Made by a program: the position numbers and the translations under genes. A model generated the notes under the pieces. That model was not told the DNA's origin. It ran no database searches and saw only the letters and a program-made list of their open reading frames with translations. Shown in pieces: positions 45,333-52,952 of a stretch of DNA of 64,000 nt; position 1 is the stretch's first letter, and every line of letters begins with the position of its first letter. Where the stretch lies: NCBI RefSeq assembly GCF_030766725.1, contig NZ_JARQWR010000009.1:124001-188000 (forward strand), read 5' to 3'. The DNA is from Flavobacterium aerium. Lineage in GTDB: Bacteria > Bacteroidota > Bacteroidia > Flavobacteriales > Flavobacteriaceae.

Positions 45333-47190
45333 ATTACATATACATCAAACCATTCAAAAATTATTAGCACAGGAAGATACAGATGGAGATAAAAAAATAA
45401 CCATTGATGATCATGGGCCGAAACAATTTTTGTTAGAAGGAGAAAGTGGGAATTCTATCGTGATAGAAGGAACCTATTATCTATCTAATTTATTACAAGA
45501 ATTAGCCTTAATGGGCAAAAGAGGATTTGAAGTAACAGAAATTGACCTGTCGACGATTATAGAAAAACCAGTAGATCGAATATCCAGAAAGATAAAAGAA
45601 CTATACTGGGAGGGATTAAAGCGTACGATTGATGAAGCAGGACTAGAGAAAATTATTGAAGATGAAAAAACAAATCATCACATCTCGATTTTGTATGTAT
45701 CAGCAAAAGATAAAAGAGCAATTGAATATTTTTCGAATTATCAGGAGAAAAACAATCATTTTGAAGTAAGAATCTTAGCCGAAAATATTACACCAGAATA
45801 TGTATTATCTCTTAATGATAATCCCGGAATCTTAGCATTGGCATTAGAAGAAAAAGAAGGAGAGATTCAAGGTATTCCTTTTGTAGTACCTGGAGGACGA
45901 TTCAACGAAATGTATGGTTGGGATAGCTACTTCATTGCATTAGGGTTAATTATAGATGAAAAAATAAAAGAAGCAAAGGATATTGCAGAAAATTTCAAAT
46001 ATCAGATTGACCATTATGGTAAAATATTAAATGCTAATCGTAGCTATTACTTAACCCGAACACAACCACCACTATATAGTTCATTAGTAGTTCATGTTGC
46101 CGAACGTGAAAATGATTTAACATGGATTAAGAAGCACTTGGAAACGGTTATAAAAGAATATAAAACCGTTTGGATGGAAGAAGGAAAACGATTAACAACT
46201 ACAGGATTAAATCGTTATAAAGCAGAAGGTATTGGGATTCCATTTGAAGTTGAAATGGGGCATTTTGATGATATTCTGGAGGAATATGCTATAAAATATG
46301 CTATGCCATTAAATGAATTTGAAGAAGAATACCTGAAAAGAAAAATTGTAGATCCAGAATTAGATGCCTATTTCATACAGGATAGAAGTATGCGAGAAAG
46401 CGGTCATGATACTACAAATCGTTTGATAGGTGTATGTGCGGATCTAAATACAGTAGCAGTAAATTGTTTTTTATATAAATACGAAATTGATATAGCCTTT
46501 TTGATTGAGGAATATTTTAATGGAGAATTCACAATAAATTCAGAAGAAGTTTATTTAACGGCCTATTGGACAAAACAAGCAGAACAACGGAAAGAGAAAA
46601 TTAATGAATTATGCTGGAATGAAGAACAAAGTATTTATTTCGATTATAATTTTCTAAAAAAAGAACAACATAAATTTGAAGCAGCGACAACTTTTTTTCC
46701 ATTGTGGGCAAAAGTAGCAACAGCAGAACAAGCGGCGAAATTAGTACAAGATACATTACCAAAATTCAAAATGAAAGGCGGTATTGCTGGCTGTACAAAA
46801 ACGATGGTACAGAAAGTACAATTGAATGCCCCACAAAGACAATGGGATTACCCTTTTGGATGGTCACCACACCAAATATTATTATGGGAAGGGCTACTGA
46901 ATTATGGGTACAATGTTGAAGCACAGGAAATGATATACCGATGGCTTTGGCTAATAACCCGAAATGCAGTTGACTTTAACGGGACTATTCCAGAAAAATT
47001 CGACTTAGAAATTAGTTCCCATAAAATATTCGCCGAATATGGAAATGTAGGAACAAACTTCGATTACATAACCGAAGAAGGTTTTGGATGGATGAATGCA
47101 TCATATCAATATGGACTTAGTTTATTAGAAGAAAAACTTCGAGAAAAGCTAAATTTACTAATAGATCCAGAAGACCTTTTTTCTACATAA
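45322..47190 (+). CDS. Cytoplasmic trehalase of fungal neutral-trehalase type (GH37)
   Basis: A 622-residue GH37 enzyme that splits trehalose into two glucoses. Signature 1 is PGGRFNEMYGWDSYF (from residue 190) and signature 2 QWDYPFGWSPHQ (from 507). The likely catalytic acid is Asp363 in RESGHDTTNR and the base Glu558 in IPEKFD. Unlike the E. coli trehalases, it has an N-terminal domain with an EF-hand-like loop, DTDGDKKITIDD (19-30), followed by HGPKQF and GTYYLSNLLQELAL. I recognise these as features of fungal neutral trehalases, where the loop binds calcium. There is no signal peptide. The ATG overlaps the MFS gene by 11 bases. Confidence 0.93.
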   Translation: MKFKLHIHQTIQKLLAQEDTDGDKKITIDDHGPKQFLLEGESGNSIVIEGTYYLSNLLQELALMGKRGFEVTEIDLSTIIEKPVDRISRKIKELYWEGLKRTIDEAGLEKIIEDEKTNHHISILYVSAKDKRAIEYFSNYQEKNNHFEVRILAENITPEYVLSLNDNPGILALALEEKEGEIQGIPFVVPGGRFNEMYGWDSYFIALGLIIDEKIKEAKDIAENFKYQIDHYGKILNANRSYYLTRTQPPLYSSLVVHVAERENDLTWIKKHLETVIKEYKTVWMEEGKRLTTTGLNRYKAEGIGIPFEVEMGHFDDILEEYAIKYAMPLNEFEEEYLKRKIVDPELDAYFIQDRSMRESGHDTTNRLIGVCADLNTVAVNCFLYKYEIDIAFLIEEYFNGEFTINSEEVYLTAYWTKQAEQRKEKINELCWNEEQSIYFDYNFLKKEQHKFEAATTFFPLWAKVATAEQAAKLVQDTLPKFKMKGGIAGCTKTMVQKVQLNAPQRQWDYPFGWSPHQILLWEGLLNYGYNVEAQEMIYRWLWLITRNAVDFNGTIPEKFDLEISSHKIFAEYGNVGTNFDYITEEGFGWMNASYQYGLSLLEEKLREKLNLLIDPEDLFST

Positions 47191-47292
47191 TACAAAAACA
47201 CAGGGCTGATTTTATTTTTTGGATTGATAATTGTGTAACTTAGACAAAGCGATGCTTTAATAGAATAATTATTAACGTAAAAATAAAAGAAG

Positions 47293-48597
47293 ATGATTAG
47301 AAAGTTACTAGATTATTTCAATTTAGAAGGTGAAGTAGAAGATTTCGATAAGATACACGCAGGAATTGAAAAAGATGTCATTTTTAGAGGAACTAATCTT
47401 TGGATTTTAGTTTTTGCAATTGTTGTAGCTTCCGTGGGATTGAATGTAAATTCGACTGCAGTAATTATCGGAGCCATGCTTATTTCACCATTAATGGGAC
47501 CTATTAATGGGATGGGATATAGTGTAGCCACCTACAATTTCCCTCTTTTTCGCAAAGCATTCAAAAACTTTGCTTTTGCTGTAGTAGCCAGTTTAGTAGC
47601 ATCAACCCTATATTTCACAATTAGTCCTGTATCTACGGCACATTCTGAATTATTAGCGAGAACATCTCCAACAATTTATGATGTATTAATTGCCTTGTTT
47701 GGTGGATTAGCAGGTATTTTGGCCATTAGCTGTAAACAAAAAGGAAATGTATTACCTGGTGTTGCAATTGCAACAGCATTAATGCCACCCTTATGTACTG
47801 CGGGATATGGATTAGCAACGGGGCAATATACTTTCTTCTTAGGAGCATTTTATCTATTTACAATCAACACTGTATTTATTGCAATTTCATCGGTTGTAAT
47901 ATCACAAATATTAAAATTTCCAATACGTACCATTGTAGATGGGAAACAGAAAAGTAAAGTCAATAAATTAATCTCATTAATTATTGTTTTAACTATAGTA
48001 CCAAGTATTTATTTTGGATATGGATTAGTACAAAATGAAAAATTTTCTGCAAAAGCATTGAGTTTTACAAACAACATAAGTGTTTATGAAGGAAGTTATT
48101 TATTGAAAAATGAAGTAAATCCAAATAAAAAACAAATTACATTAGTATATGGTGGAACCCTGTTGAATGAAAAACAAAAAGAAAAAATTGCAGAGATAGC
48201 AAATGATTTTGGATTAGAAAATCCAAGCATAATTATTAAGCAAGGATTTTCTTTGAATGATAATAAAGGTGACTTAAATGAAGTAGGAAATCTAAAAGCA
48301 GAAATAAATCGAGTAAATCTAGTATTGAAAGAGAAAGAACATGCTTACGATAGTATCAAGAAAGTAAATTTGCTAGGTAAAAAACTATTAGCAGAAATTC
48401 ATCCACTTTATCCAGAATTAAATTCATGCTCTTATTCTCAAACGGTAATTTTTCAACAAGATACATTACCCGCTAAAAAAACAGACATTGTTGTATTTAA
48501 TTCAAAAACTAAAGTTTCGCCAGTAAATCAGCAAAAAATAAATAATTGGCTAAAAAGCAGGTTGAATTCGACAGAAGTTAAAACATATTTTGAATAA
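47293..48597 (+). CDS. DUF389 family membrane protein
   Basis: A 434-residue protein of the DUF389 group (TIGR00341-like). The N-terminal half has about six membrane helices with family-typical Gly/Pro-rich turns, such as IIGAMLISPLMGPINGMGYS and ATALMPPLCTAGYGLA. The C-terminal part (about 245-434) is soluble and shows no domain I recognise. Function of the family is unknown. A near-consensus promoter (TAACTTAG, about 47237) separates it from the trehalase gene, so it is probably not part of the sugar operon. The next small gene starts 17 bases later. Confidence 0.85.
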   Translation: MIRKLLDYFNLEGEVEDFDKIHAGIEKDVIFRGTNLWILVFAIVVASVGLNVNSTAVIIGAMLISPLMGPINGMGYSVATYNFPLFRKAFKNFAFAVVASLVASTLYFTISPVSTAHSELLARTSPTIYDVLIALFGGLAGILAISCKQKGNVLPGVAIATALMPPLCTAGYGLATGQYTFFLGAFYLFTINTVFIAISSVVISQILKFPIRTIVDGKQKSKVNKLISLIIVLTIVPSIYFGYGLVQNEKFSAKALSFTNNISVYEGSYLLKNEVNPNKKQITLVYGGTLLNEKQKEKIAEIANDFGLENPSIIIKQGFSLNDNKGDLNEVGNLKAEINRVNLVLKEKEHAYDSIKKVNLLGKKLLAEIHPLYPELNSCSYSQTVIFQQDTLPAKKTDIVVFNSKTKVSPVNQQKINNWLKSRLNSTEVKTYFE

Positions 48598-48614
48598 TAA
48601 ATTTTCAGATAAGT

Positions 48615-49025
48615 ATGAAAATTGATACTACATCAGATTCCCCTAGCTGGAGTAAAGTATTTGATATTAGTGATGAATTGCGAGCATTAAGTAGCATTCT
48701 TGAACAGAAATACACAACAATAGATTGTGAACTTTTTGTTTGCCTACGTTGCCTTCCAAATGATATCGAACGGAAATCATTTTGTCGATATTATGCAAAA
48801 GAAAAATTGCTTACTATGGACATTACGATGAATGAAGATGAGTTTATTCCTTTTAAAAAAGATATAGACGGGCAACGTAGAATAATTGGGAATGCTTTTT
48901 TCGAGTTTTTCAAAGAGAATATTGTGAAATACAAAAAGAAATTACCAGGATTGGAACCACTTGTTGAAGAACTCATCCAAGAAGTTCAACTATGGTGTTT
49001 GAATAATAAATGGCTTATCAATTAG
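48615..49025 (+). CDS. Hypothetical small cytoplasmic protein
   Basis: A 136-residue protein I do not recognise. It has no signal peptide or membrane segment. It is acidic to neutral with mixed alpha/beta character: SWSKVFDISDELRALSSIL near the start, then a Cys-containing strand (CELFVCLRCLP), and a helical end rich in Trp and Leu (LIQEVQLWCLNNKWLI). It lies 17 bases after the DUF389 gene and ends 8 bases before the convergent barstar-like gene. The size and context fit an immunity-type protein, but this is only a suggestion. Confidence 0.7.
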   Translation: MKIDTTSDSPSWSKVFDISDELRALSSILEQKYTTIDCELFVCLRCLPNDIERKSFCRYYAKEKLLTMDITMNEDEFIPFKKDIDGQRRIIGNAFFEFFKENIVKYKKKLPGLEPLVEELIQEVQLWCLNNKWLIN

Positions 49026-49032
49026 ATTTTTC

Positions 49033-49374
49033 CTAATGAGATTGATGTACAAGATGTAATAGTATAGAAGGTTCACGATCTTTGGACTTCTCTCGTGCAT
49101 TCACAAACTCAATGATTGCCATGAATTCTTTTTGTATCTCTTTTGGACTACCCGTTAGATTGTAGAGTTCTAAACATAAATACTCAAACTCAGTAATATG
49201 AATTGTAGTCATACCCTCGTCTGGAAATCGTAAGCTAGACAAGCAATCAATCAAAGCATCTCCATTGCGACCATAGAAGTCAGGAAAGCCAAAAAGTGCT
49301 GATAAAGTATCATGAAATTGATCCTCAGTATTGATTTTTCTGAAATCAATTTTTAATTTTTTCATGTTCATCAT
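49033..49374 (-). CDS. Barstar-like ribonuclease inhibitor
   Basis: A protein of up to 113 residues related to barstar, the inhibitor of barnase-type ribonucleases. The diagnostic block FGFPDFYGRNGDALIDCLSS (about 27-46) matches barstar's FGxPxYYGxNxDALxDCL, including the Asp and Tyr that contact the nuclease active site. Three in-frame ATGs (49374, 49371, 49365) are possible; MKKLKIDF from 49365 may be the true start. No barnase-like gene is seen next to it or elsewhere in the window, so it is either an orphan immunity protein or guards against a nuclease from outside. Confidence 0.85.
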   Translation of the reverse strand: MMNMKKLKIDFRKINTEDQFHDTLSALFGFPDFYGRNGDALIDCLSSLRFPDEGMTTIHITEFEYLCLELYNLTGSPKEIQKEFMAIIEFVNAREKSKDREPSILLHLVHQSH

Positions 49375-49472
49375 CTTAGTGCGTATTTGAATTTTTAAAG
49401 TATTAAATTTAATATATAATTTTCAAAGAAAATTCCGTTTCAATAATGAAAATAATATTACATAAAATAAAT

Positions 49473-49480
49473 TATTTTTG
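49473..49480 (+). promoter_or_regulatory. Promoter -7 element of the AraC pair
   Basis: TATTTTTG, exact TAnnTTTG match, 37 bases before the first AraC-type gene. Confidence 0.6.
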
Positions 49481-49517
49481 TAGGAGAAAAGAGCCCCAAA
49501 TAACTTGAAAGATTAAA

Positions 49518-50501
49518 ATGAAAGAAATAGTACATGAATACGGAGCAACATTAGATTGGGTAATCGATTTTGCTGAAAAATTTGGAGGGTATGTTGATGG
49601 TAATTATATTCGAGTCCCTGAAGATATTGATACAGGCATTCGGTATGTATTAAATATATTGCCTGGTATTACCGCGATGTATGTCAATATACACCAGTAC
49701 AAAACGATTCATTTAAAACAACGAAATACAAGACACGATTTTGTAGGTGTATACTATAATATTACTGAAGGAAACGCAGTCATGATTCTGGATGATGTTG
49801 TAAATGAAATTGGACGATGGAATTATAGTCTAGCAACAGTAGATAGTGCATTGGACAATGATTTTGTGGTGAGTAGAGGAAGCGATGTCTTTGCAATCTG
49901 TATTTTTATCCATAAAAGTTTTTTGAAAGAATTTTTTAGAAATAATAAAGACCTAGCTCATATCGTCAATATCGCATTCGATAATAAACAAAATACAATC
50001 ATTCGATACGATAGAATGAGTAATGAAAGTTGGAAATTAATTCAGGATTTTAAATCAGTTCCGGCTGAAGGCGCAGAATTCGATTTGATATTCAAAGGAA
50101 CCGTTTTAATGCTATTAAATGAATATCTAAATAGTATAAATGATAGACAAATAGTATTAGAAAAAGTAGCTCCAGGCGACGTTAACGCTATTATAAAAAT
50201 CATTACATATTTAGTAGAACATATAGAACTACCATTTATTGGAGTGGATGAACTGGCTCAAATGGCATTCATGTCACCGTCAAAGTTCAAGAAAATATTC
50301 AAGAAAATATGCGGAAGCACTGCCCATTCTTTTTTCATGACAAGTAAACTACAATTATCAAAAGAGATTTTAGAAAAAGGAGAACACACAGTTTCAGAAG
50401 TTTCAGATCGTTTTGGTTTCTCCAGCAGTTCCGATTTTTCTAAACAATTCAAAAAACACTTTGGAATATTACCAAAAGAATACATCAATCAATTAGAATA
50501 A
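49518..50501 (+). CDS. AraC family transcriptional regulator 1
   Basis: A 327-residue regulator. The C-terminal AraC/XylS DNA-binding domain (about 225-325) holds two helix-turn-helix units, with LAQMAFMSPSKFKKIFKKI and the family end VSDRFGFSSSSDFSKQFKKHFGILPKEY. The N-terminal domain (1-215) has no ligand-binding family I can name. Its layout (EDIDTGIRYVLNILPGITAM) matches that of the next gene, so the two are diverged duplicates. The paralogue starts 2 bases after its stop. Targets are unknown. Confidence 0.88.
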   Translation: MKEIVHEYGATLDWVIDFAEKFGGYVDGNYIRVPEDIDTGIRYVLNILPGITAMYVNIHQYKTIHLKQRNTRHDFVGVYYNITEGNAVMILDDVVNEIGRWNYSLATVDSALDNDFVVSRGSDVFAICIFIHKSFLKEFFRNNKDLAHIVNIAFDNKQNTIIRYDRMSNESWKLIQDFKSVPAEGAEFDLIFKGTVLMLLNEYLNSINDRQIVLEKVAPGDVNAIIKIITYLVEHIELPFIGVDELAQMAFMSPSKFKKIFKKICGSTAHSFFMTSKLQLSKEILEKGEHTVSEVSDRFGFSSSSDFSKQFKKHFGILPKEYINQLE

Positions 50502-50503
50502 TT

Positions 50504-51520
50504 ATGGAAGAAAGATTGGAATTTCACCATCACTTTACATTAACACCAGAATTTCAACAGCAATTTGTTGATTTTTTTGGAGCAACCTTAATTGATAATA
50601 GAATTCTATTATTACCCGATAATATAGGAACAGGTGGGTCTTATTTCTTAGAGTTAATACCAGGAGTCTCAGTTATGCTGGTCGATATGACCTTTAAGGT
50701 ACCTGTGTCTTTTCATCGAGTAGCAGAACCTGAAGGGAGTTTTTGTATTTTTCATTATGATGTAAGTGATGAATATAGCACGTTTATACTAAAAGGAAGA
50801 TCACAAGAAATTGGTTTTGATTCAAAATTAGGATTGAATATTATAGATTCATCAATTGAAGGAACCTATATCCCTAAAGTTGGAGAACGAATATTTCTCT
50901 TGCGATTATTTGTGTCAAAAGACTTTCTAAAAAGTACATTTAGAGGGATCAAATCTGAAAAGATGCGCAATAGAGCCTACGATAGTAAAAAGAATACTAT
51001 TCTGTTTTATGATCATATTGAAAGTAAGACCAAAGTGATGCTCTATCAATTAAAAAATAAATCCTTTCAAGAAGAAGCCTATGATTTATTATTAGCAGGA
51101 GTATCCCTCAGCGCATTGGGATATGAATTATTACGCTATAAAAATTATAAGCCTGTAGTGTCCAAGTTAACAACAGTAGATACAGAAGGGATATTAATAA
51201 CGAAAGATTACCTAATTGCAAATTTAATTTTAGAATTTCCGGGAGTCGAATTTTTAGCCCAAATGGCAGGGATGTCCGTTTCAAAATATAAAATACTTTT
51301 CAAAAAAATATTTAGAGATAGTCCCAATCAATATTTTAAAAATAACAAGCTTTCTTTAGCGAATGAATTACTTAAAAAGAATAATTATAAATCAGTAAGC
51401 GAACTGGCCTATGACTTAGGTTATGGGAAACCAAGTTATTTTGCTTCCCTTTATAAAAAACAATTTGGTGTTTCTCCAAGTGATATATTGAGCAATGATA
51501 AAGAAGATATAAAAATATAA
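50504..51520 (+). CDS. AraC family transcriptional regulator 2
   Basis: A 338-residue regulator, paralogue of the gene 2 bases upstream. The C-terminal AraC domain contains FLAQMAGMSVSKYKILFKKI and ELAYDLGYGKPSYFASLYKK, ending FGVSPSDI. The N-terminal region follows the same pattern (PDNIGTGGSYFLELIPGVSV) but with low overall identity, so the duplication is old. The pair is likely co-expressed and could form hetero-oligomers; that is inference. A terminator follows. Confidence 0.88.
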   Translation: MEERLEFHHHFTLTPEFQQQFVDFFGATLIDNRILLLPDNIGTGGSYFLELIPGVSVMLVDMTFKVPVSFHRVAEPEGSFCIFHYDVSDEYSTFILKGRSQEIGFDSKLGLNIIDSSIEGTYIPKVGERIFLLRLFVSKDFLKSTFRGIKSEKMRNRAYDSKKNTILFYDHIESKTKVMLYQLKNKSFQEEAYDLLLAGVSLSALGYELLRYKNYKPVVSKLTTVDTEGILITKDYLIANLILEFPGVEFLAQMAGMSVSKYKILFKKIFRDSPNQYFKNNKLSLANELLKKNNYKSVSELAYDLGYGKPSYFASLYKKQFGVSPSDILSNDKEDIKI

Positions 51521-51541
51521 TATATCCTCTAGAAATTTTAT

Positions 51542-51587
51542 AAACCTAGTTTTTCTATAATAAATATGGAAAATCTAGGTTTTTTTA
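51542..51587 (+). terminator. Terminator of the AraC pair
   Basis: Imperfect stem AAACCTAG...TTTTC / GAAAA...CTAGGTTT around an AT-rich loop, then TTTTTTT. It begins 22 bases after the second AraC stop. Confidence 0.85.
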
Positions 51588-51719
51588 TGCCCATAAACCA
51601 CTTATATAAAAATATCAATTGAAATAGAATTTATATATATATGCCTGTTTAATACTTAATATAGCTTCAATTTGAGTTATTAAACCCTATTATGATGTTT
51701 TTTTGTCTTTTTGTGGGTG

Positions 51720-51747
51720 TTGTCGATACACCATCAAAATATCTTTG
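51720..51747 (+). promoter_or_regulatory. Promoter upstream of the hairpin region
   Basis: TTG (51720-51722), 17-base spacer, TATCTTTG (51740-51747), a full match to the Flavobacterium consensus. Transcription would begin near 51753, about 340 bases before the next clear gene. Confidence 0.65.
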
Positions 51748-51802
51748 CACCATACAAATTAATAGTATTGATTTACGTATTAATCGGTAGAGAGTAGGGA
51801 TT

Positions 51803-51836
51803 AATTGTGGCTCCTAGTGGGATGGGAGTCACAATT
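51803..51836 (+). ncRNA. Candidate structured RNA (12-bp hairpin, leader or small RNA)
   Basis: AATTGTGGCTCC (51803-51814) pairs with GGAGTCACAATT (51825-51836) along 12 bp with one G-U, leaving loop TAGTGGGATG. There is no T-run after it, so it is not a terminator. It lies about 50 nt after a consensus promoter. Whether it belongs to a small RNA or the long 5' leader of the gene at 52091 is open. Confidence 0.4.
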
Positions 51837-52090
51837 GCCATTCTACAAAAATCAGAAGAGATAGAATTACAACAAGTGATTCATAAAAGCATATTTTGTC
51901 CTATTGTATAGTTTTAATGCCTTCTAGATATAATTTTTCTCTTTCGGTTTGTAGAAATTTGCACTAATGAAATTGTACCGTTTTAATAGTTTGATTAACA
52001 CAGAAATATATACCTGAATAAACTAAGAACGATAGTAGATAACTAGAATGCTTAGTAAAAGGAGTGTTTATTTGATAAAAGAAAAATGAT

Positions 52091-52462
52091 ATGGAATTAG
52101 AAGTATTAAAAGTTGAAGTTTGCGAGTTGATTGTATTTGGAGTAATATCCGATTCTTCTAATGAAGAAGTATTGTCTAATGCTATGGTTACTGTTTATAA
52201 TAGTAATAAAGTGATTGTTTCAAGAGAAATTACTGATGGATCTGGAGGTTACTTATTTAAAGTACCTTTAATAGATAACTATCGCGTTGTTTGCAAAAAA
52301 CAAGGCTTTAAAAAACAAGAATTTTCTATCTCAGGTTTAGATCAAAATAGAAATCAAATTAATCAATTGAATATCAATTTTGAAAAAGAACACGAAAGTG
52401 ATACTGTTGAGAAAAAGAGAAAACAATTATTGAAAACCAATAAATACTATGAATTAGTTTAA
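52091..52462 (+). CDS. Small carboxypeptidase-regulatory-like (Ig-fold) protein
   Basis: A 123-residue protein dominated by a CarboxypepD_reg / transthyretin-like beta-sandwich (about 12-95): VFGVISDSSNEEVLSNAMVT, ITDGSGGYLFKVPL, then YRVVCKKQGFKKQEFSI. A charged tail (EKEHESDTVEKKRKQLL) follows. Such domains usually sit at the N-terminus of TonB receptors or in secreted proteins, but this one stands alone and has no signal peptide. Its role is unknown. It is preceded by a long leader and followed by a terminator, so it is a one-gene unit. Confidence 0.78.
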   Translation: MELEVLKVEVCELIVFGVISDSSNEEVLSNAMVTVYNSNKVIVSREITDGSGGYLFKVPLIDNYRVVCKKQGFKKQEFSISGLDQNRNQINQLNINFEKEHESDTVEKKRKQLLKTNKYYELV

Positions 52463-52555
52463 ACCTAAAACTGATTTAATTTAAAATATGAATGAATGAT
52501 TTTTATAAACGTATTATAAAGACCCTTTTTGCCCCAAGCATTTGTCATTCAAAAT

Positions 52556-52587
52556 AACCGCCTAGACCATACTAAGGCGGTTTTTTT
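52556..52587 (+). terminator. Terminator after the small Ig-fold protein gene
   Basis: Stem AACCGCCT (52556-52563) / AGGCGGTT (52575-52582), 11-base loop, then a T-run. Confidence 0.88.
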
Positions 52588-52896
52588 ATAAAAATTAAAA
52601 TAGCAGAACAATCAATGGAATCTTTAGTAGTTCTTAAATTAAACTTGCTAATCCAATTCATCTAAAATACTTACTTCGACCAGTGTTTCTCCTTTAATAA
52701 GGAGTAAAACCATTCTAAAATGACCATTGTAAATAATAATAAGAAGAAAAAAGATTTTATAATTCGGAAGAAATACAGCTTAAATAGCAGTTTTTTTGAA
52801 TAAACAGTTTTTTTAAAGCTTTTTAATTCTTAAATTTTTAAAAGGCATGGAAAGGATTAAGAAGAATGCATTTTTTTTAAAAGAAAAGCATTAAAT
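52588..52896. other. AT-rich intergenic region before maeB
   Basis: About 310 bases without a gene I can support. A small CTCCTTTAATAAGGAG hairpin near 52691 and two short repeats ending in ACAGTTTTTTT/CAGTTTTTTT around 52785-52815 are the only structures seen. Confidence 0.45.
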
Positions 52897-52928
52897 CTTT
52901 CTCAATTACATTCAACCCTGTACCTTTG
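52897..52928 (+). promoter_or_regulatory. maeB promoter
   Basis: TTTC (52897-52900), 20-base spacer, TACCTTTG (52921-52928; exact TAnnTTTG). The -7 element overlaps an in-frame TTG at 52926, so translation must start later, at ATG 52953. Confidence 0.65.
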
Positions 52929-52952
52929 CATGTCCAGAATAATTCAATATAT

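Larger units (their letters stand above)
51588..52090 (+). other. Intergenic region with a promoter and a structured leader
   Basis: About 500 bases before the small gene at 52091. It holds a strong promoter (51720-51747) and a long hairpin (51803-51836), each listed separately. Between them and 52091 I see no terminator and no recognisable gene. A 34-codon reading frame (GTG 51807 or ATG 51822 to a TAG just before 51912) exists but has no support beyond its position. Confidence 0.5.

Noticed and set aside
51807..51911. Small coding gene of about 34 codons in the hairpin region
   Set aside because: Its start lies inside a strong RNA stem, there is no recognisable protein motif and no conservation evidence is available; kept only as a possibility.
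52691..52706. CTCCTTTAATAAGGAG hairpin as a terminator
   Set aside because: Short stem with no T-run and no gene upstream that needs it.
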